Below are positions 8,399 through 16,752 of a DNA stretch of 64,000 nucleotides, in pieces (positions within the stretch are counted from its first letter, which is position 1; each line of letters starts with the position of its first letter). The position numbers and the translations under genes were made by a program. The stretch comes from QVMM01 sp047030855. Lineage in GTDB: Bacteria > Bacteroidota > Bacteroidia > Bacteroidales > Dysgonomonadaceae. Where the stretch lies: the NCBI GenBank assembly GCA_047030855.1, contig JBKYIJ010000008.1, positions 2,417,988 to 2,481,987 of the forward strand, in the 5' to 3' direction. The notes below the pieces were generated by a model. The model was not told where the DNA came from, searched no databases, and saw only the letters and a program-made list of their open reading frames with translations.

Positions 8399-9187
8399 TT
8401 ATAGCCTTAACCATTTCAGAAATCCCATTTGCTTTAAAATATGGATACTTTTTGACGTTTTTAGTTTATATAATTCCTGTTTATTTTGCATCCATTCATT
8501 ATATAGACTTGAATATAAAGGATATTCAGATAAAATATGTGCGTGCCGTTCCTCCCAAAGAAGCGTTCGGTTACTGATTTTGGAACTTATTCCATCATCA
8601 TAAAAAGCAGAAAAAGTTTTGTTTACATATTTATAGGAACAACCATATTTAATTATTGCATCCATGAAGAAAGCCCAATCAGATACAATTTTCAGATTCT
8701 CTGAATAATATCCATACTCTATTAAGCTTTTTCTCTTTATAAAAGAAGCGGTATGTGGCAAACTGTCTTCCAAGAAATATTTAAAATCAAGTTTGCTCGG
8801 ATATGTTTTAATATAACTATTCTCTGTTTGAGTATTTCTAATCTCAAGATTAAAATACACGATATCATCATTACTTACATAAGACAATATACCGGACATA
8901 TTTGCTTTATCATTGATAATATCTCCGCTGTTAATGAATAAAACATTATCTCCTTTAGCCCATTTAATACCCTTATTCATAGCATTATAGATGCCAAAAT
9001 CGGGCTCACTGATCCAATAATCGATATAATCAGCATATTTTTTTATTACTTCGACACTTTCGTCGGATGATCCACCATCAATAACAAGGTATTCTATGTC
9101 ATTGTTTTTATGTTTAACAATACTCTGAATAGTTTTTGCTAAACCTGTTGCGTTATTACAGTTTATAGTAATGATGGATAAAATCAT
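8399..9187 (-). CDS. Family 2 glycosyltransferase (WcaE-like)
   Basis: A 262-residue family 2 glycosyltransferase, paralogous to the one ending at 3131: both share SIITIN.NN..GL.KTI, the IDGGS.D.SVE loop, WISEPD.GIYNAMNKGI and an NSGD metal motif. It carries no signal peptide or membrane span. It lies 22 bases downstream of the broken glycosyltransferase and 14 bases upstream of the next gene, in the same operon. Sugar specificity is not predictable. Confidence 0.85.
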   Translation of the reverse strand: MILSIITINCNNATGLAKTIQSIVKHKNNDIEYLVIDGGSSDESVEVIKKYADYIDYWISEPDFGIYNAMNKGIKWAKGDNVLFINSGDIINDKANMSGILSYVSNDDIVYFNLEIRNTQTENSYIKTYPSKLDFKYFLEDSLPHTASFIKRKSLIEYGYYSENLKIVSDWAFFMDAIIKYGCSYKYVNKTFSAFYDDGISSKISNRTLLWEERHAHILSEYPLYSSLYNEWMQNKQELYKLKTSKSIHILKQMGFLKWLRL

Positions 9188-9208
9188 CTAAGTGCTCAAT
9201 TTGAGGAG

Positions 9209-10236
9209 TTATTTTAATAAAGCAGAATATATAGGATATAACATCCTTTTTATTTTTCGAATAGCTTTAGTTTTTACTTTTTCATTTTTAGAAACTATTT
9301 TCGAATTTTCTTCAATTCTCTTATTCCTTAAAACAACATAATAGCATGGTATGGTTTTGTAGAAAGCATAGTTATTGTTTTCCAATACTTGAGTATATTG
9401 TTTATATAAATCATAAAGATCATTATTCTCTTCCAATATGTATCTGTTTTGATAGATAGACATGGTTAATGGATAACTTGGCTTGAAAGAACTAAAATGA
9501 TAAAAAACAAGAGGTATTATATTGTTAATAAAATATTTGCGTTGTGTTGCGTTGTGAGACAATTTTCTTTCATGTAAGTTCCAATATGAAACGTTATTGC
9601 CAAGATTTTTACTTACACCAACTCTTTCAAAAAAATATTGGAACATAGTTCATTGGTAATTGATCAACAAAATAGCCTCCCGAAACATCATCTAATGCAT
9701 CATATGCCATTTTATCGGCCCACCATTCCAGCATTTTTTTCTGATTCAGTGGATTTTCTCAAACCAAGAAAACCAAGATTAAAAATACCATAATTTAAAA
9801 ATAGATTTTCATTCGGTACTTTTTTATCGTTAGGTAATGGAGTTGTTATATGTGGCGTTAGCAATATATCTTTGTTTTCTAATTCTTTTTCTAAGATACT
9901 AAAACTGTTAAATACCTGAATATCTGGATCAAGGTAAAATATATAATCTATATCTTGATATGTTTTTAAGAAATATTGAAAATAATAAGGTTTAGTAGCA
10001 GTATTAAGTTCAATTATATTATAATTATAAACCATCCATTCAAAATTCTCGATACAAAGCTCTTCTACCTCAACTATCTCACATGGCGAAAAAATAGAAT
10101 AATCTATTAGTTCGTTTTTTTTATCACACAAACCAATGATAAATTTATATTCATCATTGTACTTAAAAAAGGAATCTGCCAAAGTTTTAGCCTGTGAAAG
10201 ATAATTATTTGAACATATTGTAAAAGCAATTTTCAT
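9209..10236 (-). CDS. Glycosyltransferase, two +1 frameshifts
   Basis: One glycosyltransferase gene read in three frames. The first part (10236 down to about 9740) starts MKIAFTICSNNYLSQAKTL and has a DPDIQVF metal-site motif near residue 100. The next segment, recovered by reading six instead of seven bases in the T run at 9734-9740, gives EKMLEWWADKMAYDAL then GGYFVDQLPMNYVPIFF. Dropping one base from the A run at 9629-9635 joins this to ERVGVSKNLGNNVSYWNLHE and the C-terminus. The restored protein is 341 residues with no stop. It belongs to a GT-A family of the NLGF/YWNLHERKL type, different from its family 2 neighbours. Its start overlaps the methyltransferase stop by 4 bases. I treat it as one functional gene with likely sequence errors rather than two genes. 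Confidence 0.82.
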
Positions 10237-11045
10237 GGTCTATATGCAAATATATTAAGTTGAAGATCATAGTGTGAAAGATGCTTATCAACATAAGGCA
10301 TCGGTTGATTATTCCAAGCCTCTTTAATATAATATTTGAATCCAGCCTGTTTAAGAATGAACAATATTTCATCTAATTTTTGTTCTTCTTTATAATAACT
10401 ATGATATTCAACAAATAAATTATTTACATTTACTAACTTATCTTTACAGTCTTCAATAACTTCATATTCAGCACCTTCTATATCTATTTTTAAAAAATCT
10501 ACAGTCGTATTCAAATAATCTTTTAATCTGACGGCATCTATTTTATTTTCAGGATTGGATACTTCTATAACCCGCCCTCCGACTCCACCATCCGGATCAA
10601 ATCCTAAAACAGTGTTGGATGTCCATACAGCTTTTGGAATAACTTCGACATCGTCGTATGAAAAAGTATGTAAATTAGAAATTAATGTTTTGGTAATATC
10701 TTTGTCTGCTTCAAAAGCTATTATTCTGGAATTAGGATATAATTGTTTAAAGAAAATCACACTTAAGCCAATGTTGGCCCCACAATCCAATATTAAAGGT
10801 TTTTCATTCGAAGCTTTGAATAAATATGTTTTTTCAAGGAATATTTCATTTAAACCATGTATGTACCAATAAAAATCCGTTATTTCTATTTTTTTATCAA
10901 ATAAAGAAGTCGTCTTACCTCCAACTCCTTTTTTTAATCTTTTTATCTCAGATCTGTTTACTTTTAATTCCGAATAAAGACGATTAGCTTTGTATTCTTG
11001 GAGATTATTATATAATTTCTTTATTATTTTTTTCATATACATCAT
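10233..11045 (-). CDS. FkbM family methyltransferase
   Basis: A 270-residue SAM-dependent methyltransferase of the FkbM family, which O-methylates sugars or other hydroxyls in polysaccharide and secondary-metabolite loci. The SAM-binding motif I is LDCGANIGLSVIFF near residue 85, followed by IIAFEAD (motif II) and the KIDIEGAEYEVI stretch near residue 195 that is characteristic of the family. The lysine-rich N-terminal 50 residues look like an amphipathic extension. It follows wzt by 3 bases, and may modify the non-reducing end of the glycan, a common chain-termination signal for Wzm/Wzt export; that last point is inference. Confidence 0.88.
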   Translation of the reverse strand: MMYMKKIIKKLYNNLQEYKANRLYSELKVNRSEIKRLKKGVGGKTTSLFDKKIEITDFYWYIHGLNEIFLEKTYLFKASNEKPLILDCGANIGLSVIFFKQLYPNSRIIAFEADKDITKTLISNLHTFSYDDVEVIPKAVWTSNTVLGFDPDGGVGGRVIEVSNPENKIDAVRLKDYLNTTVDFLKIDIEGAEYEVIEDCKDKLVNVNNLFVEYHSYYKEEQKLDEILFILKQAGFKYYIKEAWNNQPMPYVDKHLSHYDLQLNIFAYRP

Positions 11046-11048
11046 CTT

Positions 11049-12290
11049 TTATTTATTCCCATTTGTCCAACTATAATTTGCAAAAACAAATCCATAGTTA
11101 TAAGTTGTGTGTTTACTCATTATAGACCCTTTATCCATTATTGTGAACGGGCAACAAAGATCGACTACATCAACCTGCATGATTTGTGGGACGTTAACAA
11201 ACACTTCAAACATATATTCACCTCTTACCAACAGAGGTTCTATTTTTAATCTCATTTTAGTATCAATGAAATCAGACTCACAGGCAAATATTTTATTCTC
11301 ACTATTGTCAATAACTTGAACAAACAGGTTGCATTTAAATTGAGGATCGTTTATTCCAAGTTCAAAGTTTACGTAAATAGGTTCATCGTGCATAAAGTCA
11401 ACCCTGTTTTTGCCATCTCCATCCGTTAAATATATCTTTTTTAAATATACGGGTTTATTACAGTCTGGCTCCTCTCTTATGAACATAGTAGAAATTTCTC
11501 TCTGTTGTAAATATGCATTAATAATGGTTGGCACATCTCCTTCTTTTGCGACAGTTCCGTTTTGTAACAATATTGCCTTTGTACATAATTGAGCTACCGA
11601 ACCCATATTATGGCTTACGAAAAGTACGGTTCTACCCTCTCCTTTCGAAACGTCCTGCATTTTACCGATCGCTTTTTTCTGAAATTCGGCATCACCCACG
11701 GCAAGCACTTCATCAACAACAAGTATTTCCGGTTCTAAATGTGCGGCAATAGCAAATCCAAGCCTGACAGTCATCCCCGACGAATAGCGTTTAACAGGCG
11801 TATCTATGTATTTTTCGACACCTGCGAAAGCAACAATCTCATCAAGCTTACGGGTTATTTCAGCCTTAGTCATGCCCATAATGGCACCGTTCATATATAT
11901 GTTTTCACGTCCTGTCATTTCGGGATGAAATCCCGTACCGACTTCCAACAAAGAAGCAATCCGCCCTTTTGCCCTAATTGTACCTGTTGTAGGGCTTGTT
12001 ACTCGTGACAATATTTTTAATAAAGTTGATTTTCCGGCTCCGTTTTTACCGATAATACCAAGAACCTCTCCTTTTTTTACGTCAAACGAAATGTCACGGA
12101 GAGCCCATACATAGTCATTATTTGCCTTTTGGCTGCGATCGTTTACTTCTCCTATTTTGAGATACGGATCTTCCAACCCTCTGACTCTGTGCCACCAACG
12201 ATTCAGGTCATGGCTTATTGTGCCCGTTCCTATTACTCCTAATCTGTATTGTTTTGATATATTATCAAACGTTATAGCCGTATCTGACAT
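11049..12290 (-). CDS. wzt: O-antigen ABC exporter, ATP-binding subunit
   Basis: The 413-residue ATPase subunit of a Wzm/Wzt-type exporter that moves lipid-linked polysaccharide across the cytoplasmic membrane. It has Walker A GKNGAGKST (residues 81-89), the ABC signature YSSGM (169-173), Walker B ILVVDE (189-194) followed by the D-loop AVGD, and the switch histidine in FVSHNMGS. Residues after about 245 form the beta-sandwich glycan-binding extension seen in Wzt proteins that recognise a capped polysaccharide end, which fits the adjacent FkbM methyltransferase. It lies 10 bases downstream of wzm. Confidence 0.93.
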   Translation of the reverse strand: MSDTAITFDNISKQYRLGVIGTGTISHDLNRWWHRVRGLEDPYLKIGEVNDRSQKANNDYVWALRDISFDVKKGEVLGIIGKNGAGKSTLLKILSRVTSPTTGTIRAKGRIASLLEVGTGFHPEMTGRENIYMNGAIMGMTKAEITRKLDEIVAFAGVEKYIDTPVKRYSSGMTVRLGFAIAAHLEPEILVVDEVLAVGDAEFQKKAIGKMQDVSKGEGRTVLFVSHNMGSVAQLCTKAILLQNGTVAKEGDVPTIINAYLQQREISTMFIREEPDCNKPVYLKKIYLTDGDGKNRVDFMHDEPIYVNFELGINDPQFKCNLFVQVIDNSENKIFACESDFIDTKMRLKIEPLLVRGEYMFEVFVNVPQIMQVDVVDLCCPFTIMDKGSIMSKHTTYNYGFVFANYSWTNGNK

Positions 12291-12299
12291 TTATCTAAG

Positions 12300-13163
12300 T
12301 TAAACTATATCGACAAAATTTCTTTCAACTTTATTAAAAATTGACGAACCTATAAAAAAGACTACGATAGCAAATAACGTACTATATCCTAACGATAGCC
12401 AAGAGAATGTTCCTGTTCCGAGAAATCCGTATTTAAACGCTTCAATGATAGATGTCAGAGGATTTAGCTGAATCACCCACATCCATTTTTCGTATTTGCC
12501 TTCCATAACCGACAACGGATAAATAATCGGCGTGACATACATCCACAGTTGTGTGGCAAAAGTGAACAATATTGTCAGGTCGCGGTATTTTGTTGTCAAG
12601 GAGGATATAATAATGCCCACTCCAAAAGAAATGCCTGCAAGCATCAAAATGAGAATAGGCGAAAGTAAAGCAAAATAATTTACTGAAATCTGTGCTCCTT
12701 TTAAAACAAAATAAATGTACATTAAAACGAATAACCCGAATTGTATAAGGAACTTTATAAAAGTAGAAGCTATGCTTGAAAACGGAACCACCAGCCGTGG
12801 AAAATATACTTTGCTGAATACGTTTACATTCGCGATAAATGTCCCGGACGATTTGGTAAGGCATTCGGTAAAAAAATTCCAGCAAATAATCCCTGCCATA
12901 TAAAACAAAGGCTGCGGAAGCCCGTCGGTAGAAATCCCGGCTATACCACCGAATACAAACATATACATAACCATCGTAAACAGAGGCTGAATGACGAACC
13001 ACAGAGGTCCGAGGATCGTTTGCTTGTACATTACGACGATATCTCGCCGTACATACATATAGAACAAATCTCGATATTTCCAGACTTCCGATAAATTCAG
13101 GTGAAACCCTTTTTTTCTCGGCTCGATGACGATATCCCAATTTTCATTGTCGGATTCTTTCAT
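12300..13163 (-). CDS. wzm: O-antigen ABC exporter, membrane subunit
   Basis: A 287-residue ABC-2 type permease, the membrane half of the polysaccharide exporter. After a cytoplasmic N-terminus (VWKYRDLFYMYVRRDIVVMYKQ, split here as the coupling region) there are about six hydrophobic segments, including TMVMYMFVFGGIAG and FAIVVFFIGSSIF, with the YKQTILGPLW motif typical of Wzm/TagG proteins. It is the first gene of the polysaccharide operon; a TAnnTTTG box lies 38 bases upstream. A second long minus-strand frame (12442-13140) inside it is a shadow. Confidence 0.93.
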   Translation of the reverse strand: MKESDNENWDIVIEPRKKGFHLNLSEVWKYRDLFYMYVRRDIVVMYKQTILGPLWFVIQPLFTMVMYMFVFGGIAGISTDGLPQPLFYMAGIICWNFFTECLTKSSGTFIANVNVFSKVYFPRLVVPFSSIASTFIKFLIQFGLFVLMYIYFVLKGAQISVNYFALLSPILILMLAGISFGVGIIISSLTTKYRDLTILFTFATQLWMYVTPIIYPLSVMEGKYEKWMWVIQLNPLTSIIEAFKYGFLGTGTFSWLSLGYSTLFAIVVFFIGSSIFNKVERNFVDIV

Positions 13164-13200
13164 ATTGTGTAGAATCTCATTTTAAAGTTTTGTAGTTGTG

Positions 13201-13208
13201 CAAAGTTA
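13201..13208 (-). promoter_or_regulatory. Bacteroidota -7 element upstream of wzm
   Basis: On the minus strand the sequence reads TAACTTTG, matching the TAnnTTTG -7 consensus, 38 bases before the wzm start at 13163. It lies just after the terminator of the upstream lipoprotein gene, so it is a good candidate for the start of the polysaccharide operon transcript. A clear -33 TTTG was not seen. Confidence 0.6.
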
Positions 13209-13242
13209 TAATTTTTTTGTTTCCATTTTAGCTAAAAATAAA

Positions 13243-13265
13243 AAAGCCTGTATAGAACAGGCTTT
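13243..13265 (-). terminator. Intrinsic terminator of the small lipoprotein gene
   Basis: A perfect 9-bp stem (AAAGCCTGT at 13243-13251 with ACAGGCTTT at 13257-13265) has a 5-base loop and, read on the minus strand, is followed by a T-rich stretch. It sits 22 bases past the stop of the gene ending at 13288 and separates that gene from the polysaccharide operon. Confidence 0.85.
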
Positions 13266-13287
13266 AAATTTTTTCTTTTTCTGGCTA

Positions 13288-13497
13288 TCATTTCGCTGGT
13301 GTAGCAGGAGCTTCTGTAGCAACCGCTTCCTCAACAACTTCAACAGTGCTGTCATTAACAGGAGCAGCAACAACTTCTTCTTCAACAACTACTGCAGTTG
13401 TATCAGCAGCAGGAGTAGAATCTGCATTAGATTTGTTAGAACAAGAAGCAAAAGAAATTGCAACAGCAGCAACAGCAAATAAAACTAACTTTTTCAT
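13288..13497 (-). CDS. Small Val/Glu/Ala/Thr-rich lipoprotein
   Basis: A 69-residue protein with a lipoprotein signal peptide (MKKLVLFAVAAVAISFASC, predicted acylated Cys19) and a mature part of about 50 residues that is low complexity: Ala, Val, Glu and Thr with no aromatic residues, ending PATPAK. Small envelope lipoproteins of this style are common in Bacteroidales, and their role is unknown. It has its own promoter (box at 13547-13554) and its own terminator (13243-13265), so it is a single-gene transcription unit and probably strongly expressed. No conserved domain is recognised. Confidence 0.8.
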   Translation of the reverse strand: MKKLVLFAVAAVAISFASCSNKSNADSTPAADTTAVVVEEEVVAAPVNDSTVEVVEEAVATEAPATPAK

Positions 13498-13546
13498 TTT
13501 CTTAAAAATTTTAACGGTAAATGTTCTGTTTTCACTAAAACAGGGA

Positions 13547-13554
13547 CAAAGATA
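13547..13554 (-). promoter_or_regulatory. -7 element of the small lipoprotein gene
   Basis: Minus-strand TATCTTTG fits the TAnnTTTG consensus, 50 bases upstream of the ATG at 13497. Together with the downstream terminator it bounds a one-gene transcript with a leader of about 40 bases. Confidence 0.6.
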
Positions 13555-13621
13555 TATATTTTTTTGAACATGTTAAATAACATAGACTTTTTTTTCTATT
13601 TATATCTAAAAAAAATTAAAA

Positions 13622-15280
13622 TTACGAGTAAAGATATCTTTTGATACTTTTCTTGGGCGTTTTCTCAAATTCGTTAGGATACATAATTATTGAAGAAACA
13701 TTTTCGTAACTTGAAACCATTTTGTTTAAATCAGCCAGATTTTCTTTCATTATATCGGGCAGATCATCCTGAGTAACGTTTCCATTATCCATCGCTTCGT
13801 AATCAGGGTACACCAAAGCTACTAATTTGCCTTCTCGATTGACAACAATACTTTCCATTATATAAGGCATATTATTAAGCCTTGCTTCTATTTCTTCGGG
13901 GAATATATTTTGTCCGTTAGGCCCTAAAATCATTGATTTACTGCGTCCGCGTATAAAAATACGGTTATTTCTGTCAATCGTACCCAGATCTCCTGTTTTG
14001 AGCCATCCGTCCTGAGTAAAGGCAGTTTTGGTTGCATCTTCGTTTTTATAATATCCTGCCATTACATTTTCTCCTTGTACTTGTATTTCGCCGATAACGT
14101 TATACGGATCAACGGAGTCAACTCTTACGCGCATTATGTTTTTCAGTATTTGTCCGCAAGATGTAGGGACAAAATCTGAAAATCGGTCGTATGAAATAAG
14201 AGGTGCGCATTCAGTCATTCCATAACCGACGGTAAACGGAAATTTAATTTTATAAAGGAAATCTTCCACATCGGGATTCAATGCGGCACCACCTATGATG
14301 ATCTGGCAAAAATTACCGCCAAAAGCATCTACCAATTTTTTTCTGATTTTTGCATATATTTTTTCTCTTAATACAGGAACTTTAAGGGCAACCTTCATTG
14401 CAGGTCTTTCTATTTTTGGTAAAATCATCTTTTTGTATATCTTTTCGATGATTAAAGGCACTGATATTATCAGACTTGGTTTGTAATCGGCAAAAGCCTG
14501 CATAAGAATTTTAGGTGAAGGCGTTTTTCCTAAAAGAATAGTATGGGCTCCGATAGACAAAGAGTATAAAAATTCAAAAGCGGCGCCATACGCGTGAGCC
14601 AATGGTAAAAATGAAACGATGTTTTCTCCTCTGTGCAGGATATCCAATGTTCCGGCATAAGTTACGTTGCCTGCCAGATTATTGGCTGTGAGCATAACTC
14701 CTTTGCTGAAACCTGTGGTTCCCGATGTATAATTGAGCAAAACTATTTCAGAGTTATCAACCTTATTGTATTTTACATTTTCTTTGGAATATCCCGACGG
14801 ATATCTCTTCTCCATTTCCGAATCCAGATTGTTTAGTATTTTATCAAAAGGTTTACCTTGTTTTTGGTATAAACAGGACAAATCGGTTAATGAAAATATT
14901 CCTTCAACATCAGGAATCTTGGTTTCCTCTATATTTTCCCAGATATTGTCGCTTACATACAGCAGCTTTGCCTCAGAATGGTTTACAATATGGTGAATAT
15001 TATCAGGATGAAAATCCTGAAGTATAGGTACGATAACAGCTCCATAACTCATTGTCGATAAATGGACTACACACCAATTTATATTATTTCTGCCTACCAA
15101 AGCGATTTTGTCGCCTCTCTTTATTCCTGCTTTTTCAAAGAAGATATGAGTTTTTGCTATTTTGGTTGCCAGATCTTTATATAAAAATGTTTTTTTCTCG
15201 GCATAATTAGTCAGGGCGGGGAGATCCCAGCTTTCACGAAAATTCTTTTCGTAAAGCTCTATAAAGTTTTCTTTAATCAT
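13622..15280 (-). CDS. AMP-dependent long-chain fatty acid-CoA ligase
   Basis: A 552-residue adenylate-forming enzyme of the FadD/long-chain acyl-CoA synthetase type, which activates fatty acids to acyl-AMP and then acyl-CoA. The AMP-binding P-loop YTSGTTGFSKGVM is near residue 185, VGYGMTECAPL near 352, and the hinge/ATP motif GWLKTGDLG near 430 with the catalytic-lysine region TPKKSIKRYL at the C-terminus. Length and motif order match the family. It is divergent from mtaB and has its own -7 box in the shared upstream region. Cytoplasmic, possibly membrane-associated. Confidence 0.9.
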   Translation of the reverse strand: MIKENFIELYEKNFRESWDLPALTNYAEKKTFLYKDLATKIAKTHIFFEKAGIKRGDKIALVGRNNINWCVVHLSTMSYGAVIVPILQDFHPDNIHHIVNHSEAKLLYVSDNIWENIEETKIPDVEGIFSLTDLSCLYQKQGKPFDKILNNLDSEMEKRYPSGYSKENVKYNKVDNSEIVLLNYTSGTTGFSKGVMLTANNLAGNVTYAGTLDILHRGENIVSFLPLAHAYGAAFEFLYSLSIGAHTILLGKTPSPKILMQAFADYKPSLIISVPLIIEKIYKKMILPKIERPAMKVALKVPVLREKIYAKIRKKLVDAFGGNFCQIIIGGAALNPDVEDFLYKIKFPFTVGYGMTECAPLISYDRFSDFVPTSCGQILKNIMRVRVDSVDPYNVIGEIQVQGENVMAGYYKNEDATKTAFTQDGWLKTGDLGTIDRNNRIFIRGRSKSMILGPNGQNIFPEEIEARLNNMPYIMESIVVNREGKLVALVYPDYEAMDNGNVTQDDLPDIMKENLADLNKMVSSYENVSSIIMYPNEFEKTPKKSIKRYLYS

Positions 15281-15330
15281 AGATATAGTTTATTGCATCA
15301 TTCATATTGCCCACTTTAGCGGCAAATGTG

Positions 15331-15338
15331 CAAAATTA
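15331..15338 (-). promoter_or_regulatory. -7 element of the acyl-CoA ligase gene
   Basis: Minus-strand TAATTTTG matches TAnnTTTG about 50 bases upstream of the start at 15280. It is part of an 11-bp inverted repeat (15330-15340 with 15391-15401) whose other arm contains the mtaB -7 element. Confidence 0.6.
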
Positions 15339-15392
15339 TAGACTCTTATCAGATTCGCAAATAATTTAACCGTAAATATGACTCATTTTATA

Positions 15393-15400
15393 TAATTTTG
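15393..15400 (+). promoter_or_regulatory. -7 element of the mtaB operon
   Basis: TAATTTTG on the plus strand fits the TAnnTTTG consensus 38 bases before the mtaB ATG at 15438. It mirrors the box at 15331-15338 that serves the divergent gene. Confidence 0.6.
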
Positions 15401-15437
15401 CAGTTTTCCATACAGGATTCTGTTTTAGTTTTTAATA

Positions 15438-16747
15438 ATGATTGACAACAATATATTTGAGAATAAGAAAGCTGCATACCTGACTTTAGGATGCAAACTA
15501 AATTTTGCGGAAACTTCAGCCATAGGCAAGCAATTGTCCGATATCGGAGTAAGAAAAGCCAGAGAAGGTGAAATTGCCGATATATGTGTAGTAAATACCT
15601 GCTCTGTAACGGAACTTGCGGATAAAAAATGCAGACAGGCAGTCAGAAAGATAATTAAAGAGAATCCCGATGCTTTTGTTATTGTAACGGGTTGTTATGC
15701 CCAATTGAAACCCGAAGAAATAACCACTATTGAAGGAGTTGATGTCGTGTTGGGTGCGGAACAAAAGTTAGATGTCATAAATTATCTTGATGAACTTAAG
15801 AAAAAAAGACAAAGGTGCTGTCTATACAACCAAAACCAATAATATAAAGGTATTCGTACCTTCTTGTTCGCAGGATGACCGTACCCGTTATTTCCTGAAA
15901 GTACAGGACGGATGTGATTATTTCTGCACGTTTTGTACAATACCTCACGCAAGAGGAAGAAGCCGCAACGGAAGTATCTCCGATTTGGTTTCTCAAGCTC
16001 AGGATGTAGTTAAAAAAAGGAGGAAAGGAAATAGTCCTGACAGGCGTTAACATAGGGGACTTCGGAAAAACAACGGATGAGACTTTCCTCGATCTGATAA
16101 AAGCATTGGATGAAGTGGAAGGAATCGACCGCTACAGAATATCGTCTATCGAACCCAATTTGTTAACGGATGAGATAATAGATTTTGTGGCAAATTCGAA
16201 AAGATTTGCACCCCATTTTCATATTCCCTTACAGGCAGGATCTGATGCGGTATTAAAATTGATGCATCGTCGTTATGATACTGCCCTGTTTAGACATAAA
16301 GTAGAAAAAATTAAAGAAATCATACCCGATGCCTTTATAGGGGTGGATGTAATTGTTGGTACGAGAGGAGAAACAGACGAATACTTTGAAGAATCACGCA
16401 GATTCATTGAAAGTCTGGATATTTCACAACTTCACGTTTTCACGTATTCCGAACGTCCCAATACATCAGCTTTAAGGATAGAGCATGAAGTGGATTCCAA
16501 GGCGAAACATTTGAGGAGTAAGATTTTGCTGGATATTTCAGATAAAAAACTGCAAAAATTCTATGAATCCCAGCAAGGAACAGACAGAAAAGTTTTGTTC
16601 GAACACACCCAGCACGGCAATAAAATGTATGGGTTTACGGAAAATTATATTAAAGTTGAATCTGATTATGATGAATCAAAATCTAATCAGATAGAAAATG
16701 TAATACTCGGTAAATACAACAGGCAAAAAACGGCTTTGACATATTAA
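15438..16747 (+). CDS. mtaB: tRNA methylthiotransferase MtaB, two +1 frameshifts
   Basis: MtaB is a radical-SAM enzyme that methylthiolates t6A37 to ms2t6A in tRNAs reading ANN codons. The gene is read in three frames. The N-terminal UPF0004 domain (AAYLTLGCKLNFAE, then NTCSVTELAD and GCYAQ) runs to the A run at 15801-15807; dropping one A gives LKKKDKGAVYTT. The middle part holds the radical-SAM cluster motif CDYFCTFC. Dropping one A from the run at 16012-16018 gives VVKKGGKEIVLTGVNIGDF and joins the C-terminal half. The restored protein is 435 residues, the normal length. Conservation on both sides of each break argues that this is one working gene with sequence error. It starts an operon with the next two genes. 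Confidence 0.9.
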
Positions 16748-16752
16748 AAATA

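Noticed and set aside
12442..13140. A 232-codon minus-strand frame inside wzm
   Set aside because: It overlaps the intact permease in another frame and is Arg/Tyr-rich with no domain; the permease has the family motifs.
15438..16747. Reading mtaB as three separate genes, or as a pseudogene
   Set aside because: Both shifts lie in A7 runs, and dropping one A from each joins conserved MtaB sequence into a normal 435-residue protein.
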